A stretch of DNA of 64,000 nucleotides from Metarhizium brunneum (lineage: Eukaryota; Ascomycota; Sordariomycetes; Hypocreales; Clavicipitaceae). Each line of letters opens with the position of its first letter. Positions within the stretch are counted from its first letter, which is position 1. Shown here one piece after another: positions 33,634-46,629 of this stretch. The notes under the pieces were generated by a model. That model worked only from the letters and a program-made list of their open reading frames with translations, was not told where the DNA came from and did no database searches. A program made the position numbers and the translations under genes. The stretch spans positions 6,785,001-6,849,000 of the forward strand of contig NC_089422.1 of assembly GCF_013426205.1 (NCBI RefSeq). Direction: 5' to 3'.

Positions 33634-34331
33634 GTCAGAAATGTCTTGAGTTTCTCAGAGACTCACTCGGCTGCTGCAAATATTGGAGCGCGCCGTTGGT
33701 ATTTGTAGTCGTTTACGAGCTCCTACATTTACGTCGTTGCTCATGCATGTCTGTGTGGTGCTACAAGGCAGCGTGACGTGATGACATGTGGCCCGTGCGC
33801 TGTGTCCCTTTAACCGCATCCCAAAATAGCATCTACCACATGTGCACCGCTATCGAGTACTAATCGATCCCGGGCAGGTAACCAGGACCACATAAAATAC
33901 AAAGAGACCGACAATACCAGGGAGCGCCTTCATATTAGTAGCACATTCCCTCAATAACCGCAAGACACTGTCCGAGGCGAAACGATGCGCCCAGTTCCGT
34001 AAACAAAGTTACTTCGAATCCTACACTCCCATCTGCTACCCTGCACCTACATAGCCGTCTACAAAAAAAAAAAAAAAAGAAAAGAAAAACCAGGCAAACT
34101 GTCTCACGCAGTATTGAAGTTGTCATGTTGGTATACGGAGTACGGAGCCCCAATAAATAACCAATGCCGACGGGTGTAAAATATTCTATATTAACCACAC
34201 GCTGATGCATGTCCGTCTCGCCGTGTTACAGTAGCTTTCGCGAATATGGCTCGTGGATATACAGAAATCGCCATGATGGCTTCGCTCATACAGATACAAA
34301 GGGGGCCTCTGGACGCACCCCGGATTCAACG
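33634..34331. other. Intergenic between Bet4 and Trs120
   Basis: About 700 bases between two minus-strand genes. It holds an A16 tract and the sequence TACGGAGTACGGAG at 34135-34148. No gene is seen. Confidence 0.55.
34063..34078. repeat. Homopolymer run of 16 A
   Basis: An A tract followed by an A/G-rich stretch, intergenic, downstream of the Trs120 stop. Confidence 0.85.
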
Positions 34332-37300
34332 TCATTCCCTATCCCTCACTCTCAAAGTGCAAGGCTGTCGCGCATACCACACCCTCCTTTCCTTAACCCC
34401 CAGTGCGGCATCCATCAACTTTTGGGTATCTGATCGCCGATGCCCCAAATCTCGGCCCTCCTTCAGCCCGCCATCAAGCACTTGCGCCTCTTCCACAGAT
34501 GCCGCCAATTCAAACTCGCCACGACAAAGCGCCGTCACGCCAATCACGAATTCTGTCACTTGGTGCCCCTTGAGTTTGGGGAGCTGCTGCTGCAAAGCCC
34601 CGTTCCAAGCAAATTTCCTGGTATAGTCGAGTGCCACGTTGAGTGGCCGGTGGCATAACGCCGGCATCAACCTGACGAGCGGCAATATGGGTTTGGCTGT
34701 CCTGTTCGCGATTTGAACCCTCATCTGCATAAACTCATCCACATACGCCACGTTGTCCGGCGCTCCGTCTATCGATACGGCAATGTCAACCTCGTCAAAC
34801 TTGATGGCTTCTATCATTCGGGGTGTTAGCCGAATATTTCGCAGTTCCACCACACCATTTCGTTTAGGTACCGACGTCGTCTGCCATGTCGCCTTTAGAT
34901 TCTCAAGCAGCTTTTCCCGGTACCAAAAGGCCTCGCGGTTCGCGCGCTCCATGTCCGGCGAGATTTTGCTCGTGCTAACGACAAATTGTCTGTTGCGTGA
35001 TGGATTGAGACTCGGCACTGATTCGTGAGGATCCTCGAGGTATACTCTCTTCATTGGGATGACGACCCTGCTTGTCTTTCCGGGGAGTATACTGTCCCCC
35101 ACCATCATTCCATCTTCGCCTTCCAACTGGACCGACATCTGGCTTGGCCAAGCATTGCGCAGATCCACGGCGAGTAGGAAATACTTGTCTGGGGAAGCCG
35201 TCCTTTCATCGCCACCCACTCTCTTCAACAAGGCCGGTGGAACCTGTCCTTGCACAGAAACGGCATCGATACGAGAAAGCTCGACGCTGGCATTCACTGT
35301 GACAGTCAAATCCAGCAATACTTGACGCGTATAAAACTGCTCCGTCACCTCGTCCCGTGGAACACCAAGGCATGTATAGTCTGCTTGAATTGCGGCGTGT
35401 GTTAAACCAGGCTTGCCCAGAATTTCAAACTCAAAGGTCGCCTCTCCACCCGGTGGTATATATCGGTTTTGATTGTTTCGCGGGAGCCTTAAAGCCTGTT
35501 TCTTCATAAGGACCAACTCGTACTCATAAAGCTCAGCCGGCGTAGCCTCCCGGTTCTCTAGCGCCGCCTGCAACGGACCCTGTGTAGAATCCTTGAACGA
35601 AAAGAGCAGAAAGTCTACAGGCGTAGTGGTAGATGTGTTCTGCATCGTGACGGTAAAAACTTGCCTTTCGCCTTCGAGGATCATGACTGATGACTGGGCT
35701 AGACTAGTCGACTTGACAACCACTAGCGGCTGAGGCTGAACGACATTTAGATTCAGAACCTTCATTTCTGGTTTCACAGGCGCCGTCCTGCTGCCACCTT
35801 CCAGTGTAGGCGGACCCTTGGATTTAATCTTTTCGGCCCGAGATGGCGTCCAATGCCTAGCGAAAATGGGGAATCTGCGTTCTCGACAACCGCGTATTTT
35901 GACCACAGCACCCGTAATCTTGATGGAGCCAGAAGCCTTTGGACGGCCTTTCAGTCGTACGAGTTGCGTCCGATAGGGCCCTAGAATCACATTTTCTGGA
36001 ACTGGTTCAAAGTCAACGCCCTCAGTGTCGAGTCGCATGCTTTCAATGTCTACCTCTACGTCGTATGTATTTTGCAGCGTGACTTTGAACGTGGCCAATT
36101 CGCCAGCCACCAGGTTCTCCGCAGCCACTTCGTCAGGTTCCTTCAAAAAAGGATTATAAATGAACGGATTAACGTCTTGCGAAGCTCTCGAGGCGTTCGC
36201 GCCGGGGAGCACACTCTTTGCATGAGGAATCGGCGTTCGGGTATTGGGTAATGGCTCTAACGCGATGCCCCGAACGAGGAATTCATCCCAGTACTCGGCT
36301 GCCAGGCCTCCCAGGCCAATTCGCTCCGTGAGAGCAGCTGTCCGCGCTATATTGGTTACAAGGCGGACCTGTTCGTCTTTATGGATGTGTGGCGCTGCGT
36401 CTTCGCGCTTGGGACCGGGAGCGATTCCAGAGCCAGCCGTTCGCATAAGATCGCTAGAGAATTTTAGGACACCGTCAAAATCTGGGAGTGCCTCAGAAAA
36501 ATTAATGCATGCTCTGAGGATGTTTAGTTTGATTTCAGTGAATCCAAAGAACCGTGTCGATGACTGTATGAGAGCCCTTGCAACGGTTGCACTGTCAGAA
36601 TCGTCGGCACCGTCGCGCTTCTTGCGCATGTCGAAGCCAACGACACCGTACGACCTGCATAGTAGCTCCAGGAACGGCTCGATGCCGTGCTCGATGTCGC
36701 CCTCGCCAAGATCCAGCGCAACCCCCGCTGCGCTGGTTCTGTCACTACCTGGAACCAGGGAGACCAAACCTGCCGCAGGGTGAATACCCGCCTCGGCAGC
36801 ACCACGAGTACGAGCCTCCACAAGACCGGCAATGAGGACCGATACTAGCTCACGAATCACCATGGCTTTTTTCCGGTGGTACCCTAATGCTCCAAGCACA
36901 TTCGCAATACCGCTCAATATTGACGTTCGGTCAGCAGTTGTGAGAAGTTCCGTTCCAGATGACGGAAATGCCTTGAATAACATGTTCACAATCTGCTGTC
37001 TTGATGGTGTCACAGTAAACCGAGGAGAGGTTGTTAGAGTCTGAGTCGGCAGTTCACCAGTGACAATAGCGCCGAATGCCTTCTGATCCAACATCCCGCC
37101 GCTGAAATGCATCGCTGACTGCAGTTTGCAAAATCGAATGGTGGTCTCAGCCAGAGGTAGGGGTGGCAGGTTTTCACTAGATATTCGAGAAAACAAACCC
37201 AAGATTCTATCGAGGAGCTCAGGAAGCAGATTCTGCAGATGGCGTATGTGCTTAGGCTGTGAATAATTGGCGCTGTCTGCTTCTGATTTCAGAACTCCCG

Positions 37301-38686
37301 ATATGCTCGTGGACCTCTCGTGGCTCGGCAAGCAGACGGTTGGTATTTGGAACTCTAGTTTCGACCAGCCCAAGAGTACAAGATTCATGATGATAAGCTC
37401 GAGAGCCTTCCCATGCCAAATATGGTCGTTCAATGAGCGAGCAGCTGTTGCGCCTTCTGATAGTTCCCTGAGGGAGTCGCCCCATCGTCCTGCCTGCAAA
37501 TACATGGATCCGATGAGCACGGACGTGCGTCCTTTGCCGCGCAACCTCCATCGATCATTGGCACCACCAGGCCCAAACCCTTGTACAGACACTCGATCTC
37601 GACTGAGATCGCGCGAGCCGTTCACATCAGATCTCTGCGGCTTCTGATCCGGGCTTGATGGCCCGGTGCTAGATCCACTCTGTCCACCGTTAGGACTCAT
37701 GGGCGTGGTAGATAATCCACTTCGTGGCGGCGTTGACGGGCGTCCGGCCGCATTACTAGGTGATCTCGATGTCGTAGGCGGCATAGACAGTCTTGTCTGT
37801 GTCCTATCCGCAACACTCGACGCCGAGCTAGACCGCGACAGTTGCTGGGGCAGCGAAAACTGCGAGTTCCGACGTGACAGTGACGCAGGGCTTCCATCGC
37901 CGTTGCCGCCCCATGTATTGCCATTCATGTTTTTAGCCGAATACAATCCTGGAGATTCAATAGTAGACATTCCCTCGAATGATTTCGCCAACGTCGTCAT
38001 CTCCGCTAATACTAATGACGAGATGTCACACATTACCGTTTTTATAGTCGTTCGCTTTCGCTTGTCCTTGGGAGGAACAAACAGTATCTCTTCTGGCGTA
38101 TGAACATCTACTCCCTCGGGAGAGATGTAATCAAAGATAACGACTTGGTGTACCAGAACCTTGGGATAATTATCTCTCAACTCCTCCAATTCTTGATACA
38201 AGGCGTGTACATTTCTCTCAACCGTTGTCGCTGCCCTATTCGCCGAATACCTCTTGCTAAACGTCTTGTCCTGAAGCTCCTCTCCGTCCGCTAGCGCAAT
38301 AAGTACGAGTGGTTCGCGGTATAAATCGAATGGCGACAAGGCGAGGTGCGACACTGGAGGCACGTGCGTTATAAGATCGTATAGCATTGCGCCGTCGGGA
38401 TACGCCAATGGAGAAAACATGTCTAATAGGTCAGCACCTGTTACCTCCAAACATGGAAACACGACATCATAGAAGAAAAGAGGGTCGGCAAGTTACAAGA
38501 TAAGGGGGGAGCAGGTATACTTCGATTTGGCCTCCCATCGGCACTGATGTCTCGAAGGTGAACGACATATTCGGCCTGTAGTAACTTGACAAACTCGGCA
38601 AAACGCTGCGTCTTGATTTTCCCCAAGGGCAGCAAGAGCGCTCTTACCCTCGCAGGAGCGATGGGAAGCAACGGATCCGAGGACAT
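34332..38686 (-). CDS. TRS120: TRAPP II complex subunit Trs120
   Basis: Predicted exons on the minus strand are 38521-38686 and 34332-38422 (1,418 residues). They are separated by a 98-nt intron with donor GTATAC and acceptor CTATTAG. The start is the ATG at 38686 (MSSDPLLPIAPARVRALLLP). Splicing joins RPNR to NMFSPLAYPDG, restoring the conserved N-terminal block of Trs120/NIBP/TRAPPC9, including SHLALSPFDLYREPLVLI. Residues about 215-330 form a Ser/Pro-rich low-complexity insert. The C-terminal half contains the beta-sandwich repeats typical of the family. Trs120 helps TRAPP II activate Ypt31/32 Rab GTPases in late Golgi and endosome recycling. Together with Bet4 next door, two Rab-pathway genes are adjacent and share a strand, but about 700 bases separate them and nothing suggests joint control. 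Confidence 0.94.
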
Positions 38687-39622
38687 CTCTTATATCCGTA
38701 CTCTGTGCACCATTGTCAGGGATCGTCTGGCCGCAAAGCGTTGTTTGGTGGTTGAAGGGTCCAGATACTGTCGCAAGAGGGGTTATTATGGCTGGAGGTC
38801 TCGGCGCATGCTCCGTTGATTCACTGCAATCCGTTTATCAGCTCGTTTGGGAGCACGACTGAAGGATTGTGCTTGGGGAAGCTTCGAGCGTGGCCGTGAT
38901 ATGGAGTTGAGCACGGAGGACGGATTACCTGAGCAAGCAACTGGGCAAGTGACATAAAAGGACAAAGTCGAAATGGTCGACTGGTGCGGTGGGACCTGCC
39001 AGGGCGTCAAGGAGGTGGGGCGGGGTGAGTCGGAACATTTATACGTACAAAGTATTCCGTATTCTGTACTTTATTATTCGCAGTTCTGGTCAGGCAGCTA
39101 TTCGTACCAAGTACCTGGGCAGCTACACTCACCTAGCACCAACATAGAACCTGGACTGCAAGCGAAAAGGCCCTGTGAACTCTGTGTTGCAGCAAGCATT
39201 GTCAAGCGCACCAATTCGGGAACCGTTCTGGTGATTACAGACAGTCCAAGTCAATTCATGTACAAGTTGACGCATCAGACCGGAAATCGAGCAAACCAAA
39301 CATCCACCTCCAACCCGCAACATACCAGGTAGAAATGCCTACAGATTTGCCCGCTCCGCTTCCGAGAATACTGTAAACAGGACAAGTCTAAACAAGTACA
39401 TCCCGTGTACCAACCTATTAATGCTAAGTCACCTTCGTCCATCGCCGCATTATTCTATTCGACCGAATTCAGGGTATCAATGTCGTATATACAAACAAGC
39501 ACCATCCGTATCGCCTATCGTGCAATCATGAATCCCTCTGGTGCCATCCCCATGGCGTACCAATCGCAACGCACCCACCCCGTTCTATGTACATCACCTC
39601 TTGTTCTTCTCTTCCTTCCACC
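38687..39622. other. Trs120 promoter and SDR 3' flank
   Basis: About 940 bases. I see no gene; short open frames on both strands lack features. Confidence 0.55.
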
Positions 39623-40854
39623 TCATTGACTCGGTTGGTTGGACCCTCCCGCTTCTGGGCTCTTGTCCCTGGGCCTTTTGCCTTTCTTCGCTTCTTCTGT
39701 AAGTTCACTTTCGAAAATATCAACAGCCAAACTGGAGTCCACAAAGTCCTCCATTTCCTCCGTGACAGTCTTGAGTTTCTCCTTGACAGCTAGTGCGGCT
39801 TCTGAGCCAACAATGTGTCTCGAGGGGGGGTTTTCGTGGCCACCGATAGCTGTGAGCGCATGAACAGTTTCGTTGACGAGCGCGTCCGCCGCCTGAGGTG
39901 TAAGCCTTGGATAGCGGTCAAAAATTCCGCCGCGACCCGGTTCTGGTTCCAACGACGTGCTACCCGGCGTGGATGGCGTAGCCCCAGACTCCTCCAGGGG
40001 CTCTGGCACGGCGGTGTCGGGATCTGAATTCAGAACATTACTGAGCATATCTCGCACGTTTGGCGCCGCGGGGTACGCATCAACATAGGCCGGAATCTGC
40101 GGCGCAAATGTGAGGCGGCCAGTAAGGGATTGAATCTCCATATTTGGTTGCACAACTGTCACCTTGATGTTGAATGGTGCCACCTCGTAGGCTAGAGAGT
40201 CACAATATCCCTCGAAGCCCCATGTTGCAGCTGAAAACATGGACAAGCCGGGCGTCCCGAGGTGGCCGCAGGTGCTTGTGAGTGCAATAATGTGGCCTGT
40301 ATGTTGTTTCCTCAGCTGTGGCAGCGTGGCCTTGATGAAGTTCACCTGCGAGAAAAAGTTGCTTTCGAACTGTTGTCTGGCCAGGCTTTGCGTGTGTGGA
40401 TTGGTGGAAAGCTCCTCGACCGTGGCCACGACAGCTATGCAATGATGGCTGGTTAGAGTATGCAATTTTTTGGCATTAGAAATTTGGATTGCACACATTG
40501 CACACCTTCAGATCTGCAACAAAGCAAAATGTCTATTCGTCCAAACACTGCGACAGCGTCGGTGACGGCCGAAATACACGAGCTCATATTCCCATCACAG
40601 CGGATACCTCGGATGCGGTCCTTCCACCCTTCGCGGTCTTTGCGACTGCTCTTGCATTCAGCTATGAGCTCCCGAAACTCGGCACTGCGTTGCTCATGGT
40701 CGATTTCTTGTGGCGGTAGACACGCGACGACATAGTCGCCATGGGATAGCAATTGGCGGATGAGGCGAACGGCCAATGGCGACAACGCCGCAGTCAGTAG
40801 CCATGTGCGCGGTGAGTTGTGCGTAGCTGCAGGTCGATTCTCCTCGTCAGCCAT
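39623..40854 (-). CDS. Atypical short-chain dehydrogenase/reductase-like protein
   Basis: Predicted exons on the minus strand are 40506-40854 and 39623-40434 (386 residues). The 71-nt intron has donor GTGTGC, branch CTAAC and acceptor GCATAG. The start is the ATG at 40854 (GATACCATGGCT); an upstream in-frame ATG at 40914 is possible. The fold is suggested by an N-terminal Rossmann-like strand and helix (WLLTAALSPLAVRLIRQLL), VFGRIDILLCC, the strand HIIALTSTCGHLGTPG and NIKVTVVQPN. The usual TGxxxGIG cofactor motif is not recognisable. At the catalytic YxxxK position the sequence is MFSAATWGFEG, with Phe183 for Tyr and Thr187 for Lys. The last 80 residues are charged and disordered. It may be a non-catalytic or divergent family member. 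Substrate and role are unknown. Confidence 0.8.
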
Positions 40855-43800
40855 GGTATCAGATGCAGGGAGTGCAAGCGAACATGTCGATGCTAATGGA
40901 CTCCCGACAGCCATCCACAGGCTCACACGTCGCAGCAGAATTCGTCTGCGGGTGGGCAATGACGCGCGGGGAGACGGTCAAACGTTAGGTGTAAGATGTG
41001 AGCTTGAATTCGTAATGCAAACCAGGTAAAGATAGAGAGGGAAGACTTGAAAAAGAAGAAAAAAAATAACGAAACAGCTCAAGCAGGTGGGATTAGGCCA
41101 AAGATTGCCAGCCGTTAGATGGCATTGAGTTGCAACTCTGCCGCGCTGCCATCATTGCGGGGAGACCTGGCCACTTAGCATGTCATCGAAGCGATTTGTA
41201 TGGAATTTGCGCCAAAGCCAGTTGGGCACATCAAGGCCAGCAGCCAGTCCAGCCATTGATCAATAGGGGGCGCTGAGTACAGATTAGCGCTTCAATCTTG
41301 TGGTTCTGTGGCTGAGGCCAAGTCACAAGCGCTTCGGGATAGGCTGTGGTCAATGAGTCGGCAACCAAGGCGAGACCGAGAGATGAATGAATCAGGCGTG
41401 GAGGGCATAAGCGACTAGGTTTCGGGAGCGCAGCGTTGCTTGAACTGAGGCGGAAAAAGAACGTACGGAATAAGGGTGGTGGTATGTAAGTCTGGTGTCG
41501 TGTGGAGCCGGGACCTGCAACTGGGGAGGATGCGGAAGTGGACGTGCTCGGTGTTGTTGCCGTCGTGTGTGTGCTGGCTCCATGCCGTCGGGACTGACCA
41601 TGACCATAGGAGGCAGCGCCTGGCCTGTGGCTGTTGGATGCCATTGCTCGTGTTTTCAATCTTGCCGTGAATGCTGGCCCGATTCGGCGATTCGTTGGCG
41701 CGGGGACGAGTGGAAGAGGACGTCGGGCATCCACATAGGTGTGTTTCGACGGGATGGCAAGACTCGATCACGACGGCATTGAGTTAACATTGCACTGCAT
41801 ATATTCCCCGGATCAGATGAAAGGGGAGCAGAAGGGCAACATGCCTGACAGACGGGGTACATGGCGGTAATAAATAGCGGGAGGAAATGACGTGGAGGAG
41901 AGGCAAGGAAGGCTTGGAGCATTTGCTCCTGTGAAGAGAGAGAGACCAGACATGGGAGTCAGAGCCCTCTTTCTGAATGCGTGGCAGGCATTAATGCGAC
42001 TGGACACAGGGAAACGACCAGTTGACCAGACTCTCTGATCAGAGATTGGTACCTGGGGGAACCAGGCAAGAGCTCCCAGTCAGGTTTGAAGGGAACAGAA
42101 GGGCCCAGGCATGGGCCGACATCGATGTCCCTTCCCCTCCTCTACTAACTTAGACCGTTGGGACATTTGGCTATTGACACTTTGACCCTCCTGCCATGTT
42201 GCAAAATCCAAGCAATCCAAGCAAAGCAACATTGAAGCGAAAGATCTTCGCTTTCAAGGGGAGCCAGAGCCCAAAGAAGTCTGGGTAACCGGCACGAGGT
42301 CGACCAAGCGCATACAATACATGTTGTACTTTGTACATCCGCAAACTGGTCTGGGGGAAGGCGCAACGGAGATACGGACCGGGACTGTGATGGGCAAGAT
42401 AAGTAAGACGAGGCGGCAGGGAAGGAGCGACAGCTGCCGGCCGGCAAGTTAGCAACTGGCAACATTGAACATGAAGCCGGCATGGCTGGTGGGACAATTC
42501 GGCGTGATCAGTCGATATGTTACGAGCCTCAAACATGAGCCCACGCATGTGAACCAGCTGCATCCCGGACATCTGGAGCCGTGAGTCCTTTTGCCATTGA
42601 ACCTCAACCCCCCCGGCCACTCTTTAGTATTGAATCTGATCTAATACCGGGCGGCCCGACTGTCTTCTTAGCCTGACGCGGAACCGCGAATGGACTGTGG
42701 CTTCTTCAGTGCTCAGACTCTCGTGCAGATGTCGACTTCACACCAGCCTTGTCTAACAGCATACAATCAAGCTAATTGTTCGACTCCTTCTCTCATCTTG
42801 GCATACGTTTAGTGACGTGCGCCCTGGTTGAACTTGACCACTTCAGACCGCTTCCCTCAGTGGCTATCCCAGGAACAAGTGGCTCGGTACGTGTCTCCTC
42901 GAGTCCTCGGCTTTCCATAGACCGGCTTCCTTGACACTGCCAGCAAATCATATGCCTGCTGATATGCTTTTAGCTTTTACGTCCCCCTCTCGTTAAAAAG
43001 TCAATCCCTCTGTCTCTGTCTTCCCTCTTGTTGGTGCCTTCATCGTCCACACAAGCTTAGTCAATATCCCCTTGGGTGTGATTGTGTGACACCTGCCCAG
43101 GGTGAGACGCCACGATGGTTTGCACGTCGGTGTCTCAAAGGGATGTGATCCCAAAAGTTCATACCCACCGACTCCATCTAGGGAGTCGTGGGGCCATCAG
43201 ATAATTCCCGACCAGCCAATGTCGCAATCACTTTTGCCGCAAGGGAACAGCTAGTACTGAGCGGGAAGACGACTGCCAAACACGACAAAACAAGCCTGTT
43301 CGGATCTTGCCGTTCGAGAAAGGGGACAAGAGGTTTGAATGCTGTACGACGAGAAATGCAGTTGGTTTGCACCATGGCTCATGGCTGGTCGGCAAACAAT
43401 GTACTGTATCTTCATGCATACATTTGTCTAGTGTCACCCCACGCGTTAGGGCTGCCATGGGCAGTCAGCCCTGCTACAGACACGTCTAGTCTTCTAGACG
43501 GATGCTAGACCCATGTCTAGCTAGTGTGCAGGCCTCTTCAATGTTCCATTCTCCTGACTCGGGCCTAACTCCCCAGTGAAACAGCCCCCCGCCCTCGATG
43601 GGCTGGTTGCGATGTTCTCGGTAGTCAAGCACGGGAATTCCTGGGCTTGTTCGTGGTAGGGGACGTTCTTTATGACGCTTGCGGCCGTTGCTACCCAAAT
43701 TTCAAGGTTCTTGGGCAAACTGCCAGAGTGGAGGCTTGCAAGACAACATTTGCTCAGCTTCTCCAATCGATTTACCAACACAATATCCTTTCTTCCAGGG

Positions 43801-44522
43801 GCTTGATGTCAGATTGATGCCAGAGTTGTCGTTGGGGAGCAGTGGATCCATCCCGCATCACGGCTACTGGATTCGCCCGTCGCTGCGTTGGCTGTGACTG
43901 AATAGGTCACCATCAGGCCTATCAGTTCACATGCATCTTCCCATAGCCCTTCTCCAGCGCCTTTCACCGCTCTCAGCTCACAGTTGGCCCAGACAAGTCA
44001 TTTTGGTGTCATTGCGGACATAACAAAACCACTTCGCCCAGCGACTCAGGTTCACCGACAGCGTGATGTTGTAAGGACGATGATTATACGATATTCTGAG
44101 TTGCGAATAAATTTGCCGAATATGCCCCATGCGCGCCGGTATACATTCCTCGTTCAAGTATCTGGCTGAACTTAACCGTGTAGGTCCACCAGCAGACACT
44201 GGATAGACCATTTAACCCCGAACAAGGGCCTAGCAAAAACGCTGCTTCAGTGTGAGTGTGGTGAAAGTTGTCATGCCCCTAGAAGAGCAGCCAACCGTCT
44301 TCTACTAAGGCTCGTTTAGCTTTCAACTTGACAAAAACCTGGTTGCACTCCAGCTGCATGATAGCAAATCAGTAACGCAACAACCCATCTATTCATAATA
44401 CTCTTGCTCAGGTAGACCCAGCCAGTTCAGTCACCAAGCGCGAGAAAAGATCAAAGAATTGGATTTACTATACATACGCCATTTCGGTAATAACTAAAAC
44501 GCCCCCACACAGTTACTCGGTC
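40855..44522. other. 3.7 kb gene-poor interval
   Basis: Apart from the doubtful small gene at 41175-41644, I support nothing here. A frame of 149 codons at 42171-42620 (minus) has no family features and an irregular composition. At 43480-43525 there are several TCTAGAC-like repeats. The right end is the 3' flank of the sugar transporter gene. Confidence 0.5.
41175..41644 (-). CDS. Doubtful small gene, Ser/Thr-rich N-terminus
   Basis: From an ATG at 41644 the minus strand is open for 137 codons to 41231. Alternatively, a GTACGT donor at 41466 and a CTAAT...TACTCAG acceptor ending at 41273 give exons 41467-41644 and 41175-41272 (91 residues). The first exon is Ser/Thr/His-rich and ends in QTYIPPPLF. 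Downstream, two overlapping frames both look protein-like: PPIDQWLDWLLALM in the spliced frame, and LDVPNWLWRKFHTNRFDDML in the frame one base away. I recognise neither as a known family. It may be a real short gene, a gene with a small lesion or misread base, or chance, and could be transcribed as leader of the SDR gene. No function is assigned. Confidence 0.25.
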
Positions 44523-46629
44523 CTATGTCTTTGTGACTCGATCTTCGTGCACGCTAACAGGTCGTCCGGTTTCCGGCTCTGCATCTAGCTTCTTCGCGGT
44601 TTCATTCATGCCAAAGAGCTCATCCATTTTCTCCAGGCTGAGACCTTTAGTCTCGGGAACGAAGAAGAACACAAACAGCCCCATGAGAATATCAAAACTA
44701 CCAAACATGAAAAACATACCCTGCGGCATATGCATTAGCTTGAATGTGGTTCACTCATAACTCGCCGTGTTTGTTTACACTTACATAACCCTTGTAGCCC
44801 ATGGTGTTTTGCATGGTAAGGACGGCTATTAGGATATGTCAGTATCCGTTCATCTAGAAATACTCAAAGGACACATACTTCGAGCCATGATAAAGTTGAA
44901 GAGCCATTGGGTACCAGCACCAATGGCGACGTTCGCGGCACGTAATCTCGCAGTAGGGATCTCGCTAACCAGGATCCAGCAAGCCGGCCCCCAGCCAAAC
45001 TGAAAGATGCTGTGTCTGAGGTCAGTTTACGCAGCGCCCGGAGCAGAATGGTCATTTACATACGCTGCCCAGAGGTAAATGCACGCCATAGCAACATATC
45101 CAAACGCAGTGACCTTTGAGGCATTAGTTTCGCCAATGGACAGGACGGGACTGTACACAACTTACGGGCTCTCCGGTAACAGGAGGCTGCACGCGCCCAT
45201 AGATACCAATGATGAACAGCACGATGACCAGCATTGGGCTGGTCCACAACAAGCTCTTCCGTCGGCCCAATGAGTCCGCAATGAAGAGTAGGAATAAACA
45301 AACGGCTACAGTCTTCACGATGCCGTAGACCCCCGTTGCAAAAAGTGACGAATCCGTCCCATTCATTCCAAGGTTCGTGAAAATTTGAGGGGCGTAATAA
45401 TTCTGACAAGAATTAGAATCATGCACTAGTGCAAAAAACCATGGATCAAGGGAGGCGTTCTTTCGACGTACAATGGCATTCACACCGGTGAGCTGCTGGC
45501 ATATCATAAGGACAATGGAGATCACGGCGCGCCGTCGGTTGGCAGGGACGAGCCACATCTCTTTCATCAAACTCTTAAAACTGGAATCGCCCATCACACG
45601 GCGCTCATTCTCGAGTTGATCTACCATTTCTTGAATTTCCCCAGAGACGTATTCCGAGTCGGCGGGAAGTCTACAGACCGTCAGCAATCAGCAAACCTAA
45701 AGAAGATGCTGGGAAGAACGGTACCCTCGCAGTCGGACCAAAATTTGGGAAGTCTCTTCCCATTTGTCTTTTCGAGCTGTCCATCGAGGGCTTCAAACAG
45801 GTTAGCAGGTTTGCAGATGGATAGAACTTGGGATCGACGAACCTCTCTGGAGAAATAAGCATGCCGGTAATCAGAAAACTATTTGCAGTCAGCGTGATAT
45901 CTTGGTGATAGTTTCACGAGGGGAAGGAAGATTACAATGCGGGTAGGGCTTGCAGGGCCAAGGGGACAATGAAGACTGCTGGTGCCGACACATGCAGCAG
46001 GCAGCCATAGTTGACCCAGAAGGCAATCATGATGCCGAGGACGATGAAGAGTTGGTAAAAGGCTGCCAGTTTCAGGTTAACCGACAGAGTCTTGAGACCG
46101 AACGGAGCAACGGAGACAACACACCAGTCAACCCACCACGAATTGCTCGAGGAACACATTCCGATACATAGAGCGGGGTCAAGGTCGACGCAGCACCAAC
46201 ACCGAGCCCTGCGATGAACCTTCCGACGTACATAACTGCCAAGGTGCCATCTATGGCAGATGCAGCCTGGAAGACGACTCCAATGACGGTGATGACACCA
46301 GCTCCAATGAGACTCCAGCGACGACCAAATCTATCGGCGAACCAGGACGTCACAAGACAAGCTGCAAAGCAACCAGCCTGCAGCGTTGAAACGATATTTT
46401 GGTCCAAGTTGGACTTGTCGGTTTTTGATCTATGCAGGTATCCAAACCTTTCGCGTGTCTCGTCCATGGTCAGAACGCCGCCGATGGCACCGGTATCCCA
46501 ACCAAAGAGCATGCCACCAAAGCAGGCAGAGCAGACCAGAGCTAAGACTTTGGCATTGTAAATTTGGTCGGGATCAGTGCGCATCGCATCATTACGCACG
46601 ATCCCGCGTAGGATCTTTGCAAAACCCAT
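44523..46629 (-). CDS. MFS sugar transporter, ten exons
   Basis: Predicted minus-strand exons are 46125-46629, 45936-46062, 45843-45878, 45725-45790, 45472-45670, 45166-45402, 45064-45113, 44879-45009, 44785-44825 and 44523-44720. They keep one frame for 529 residues; introns are 52-69 nt. The protein is a twelve-helix sugar porter of the major facilitator superfamily, importing hexoses, quinate or related compounds at the plasma membrane. Family signatures are [11 protein letters not shown] in helix 1, [13 protein letters not shown] in loop 2-3, PESPRW after helix 6 (rebuilt across an intron), QQLTGVNAI in helix 7, DSLGRRKS in loop 8-9 and [16 protein letters not shown] after helix 12. The start is the only in-frame ATG before helix 1. 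The DUF2264 gene lies 1.6 kb upstream on the same strand. The exact substrate cannot be read from sequence. Confidence 0.92.

Noticed and set aside
42171..42620. 149-codon minus-strand frame
   Set aside because: Irregular composition, many Cys and His without pattern, no family feature, no supporting splice signals.
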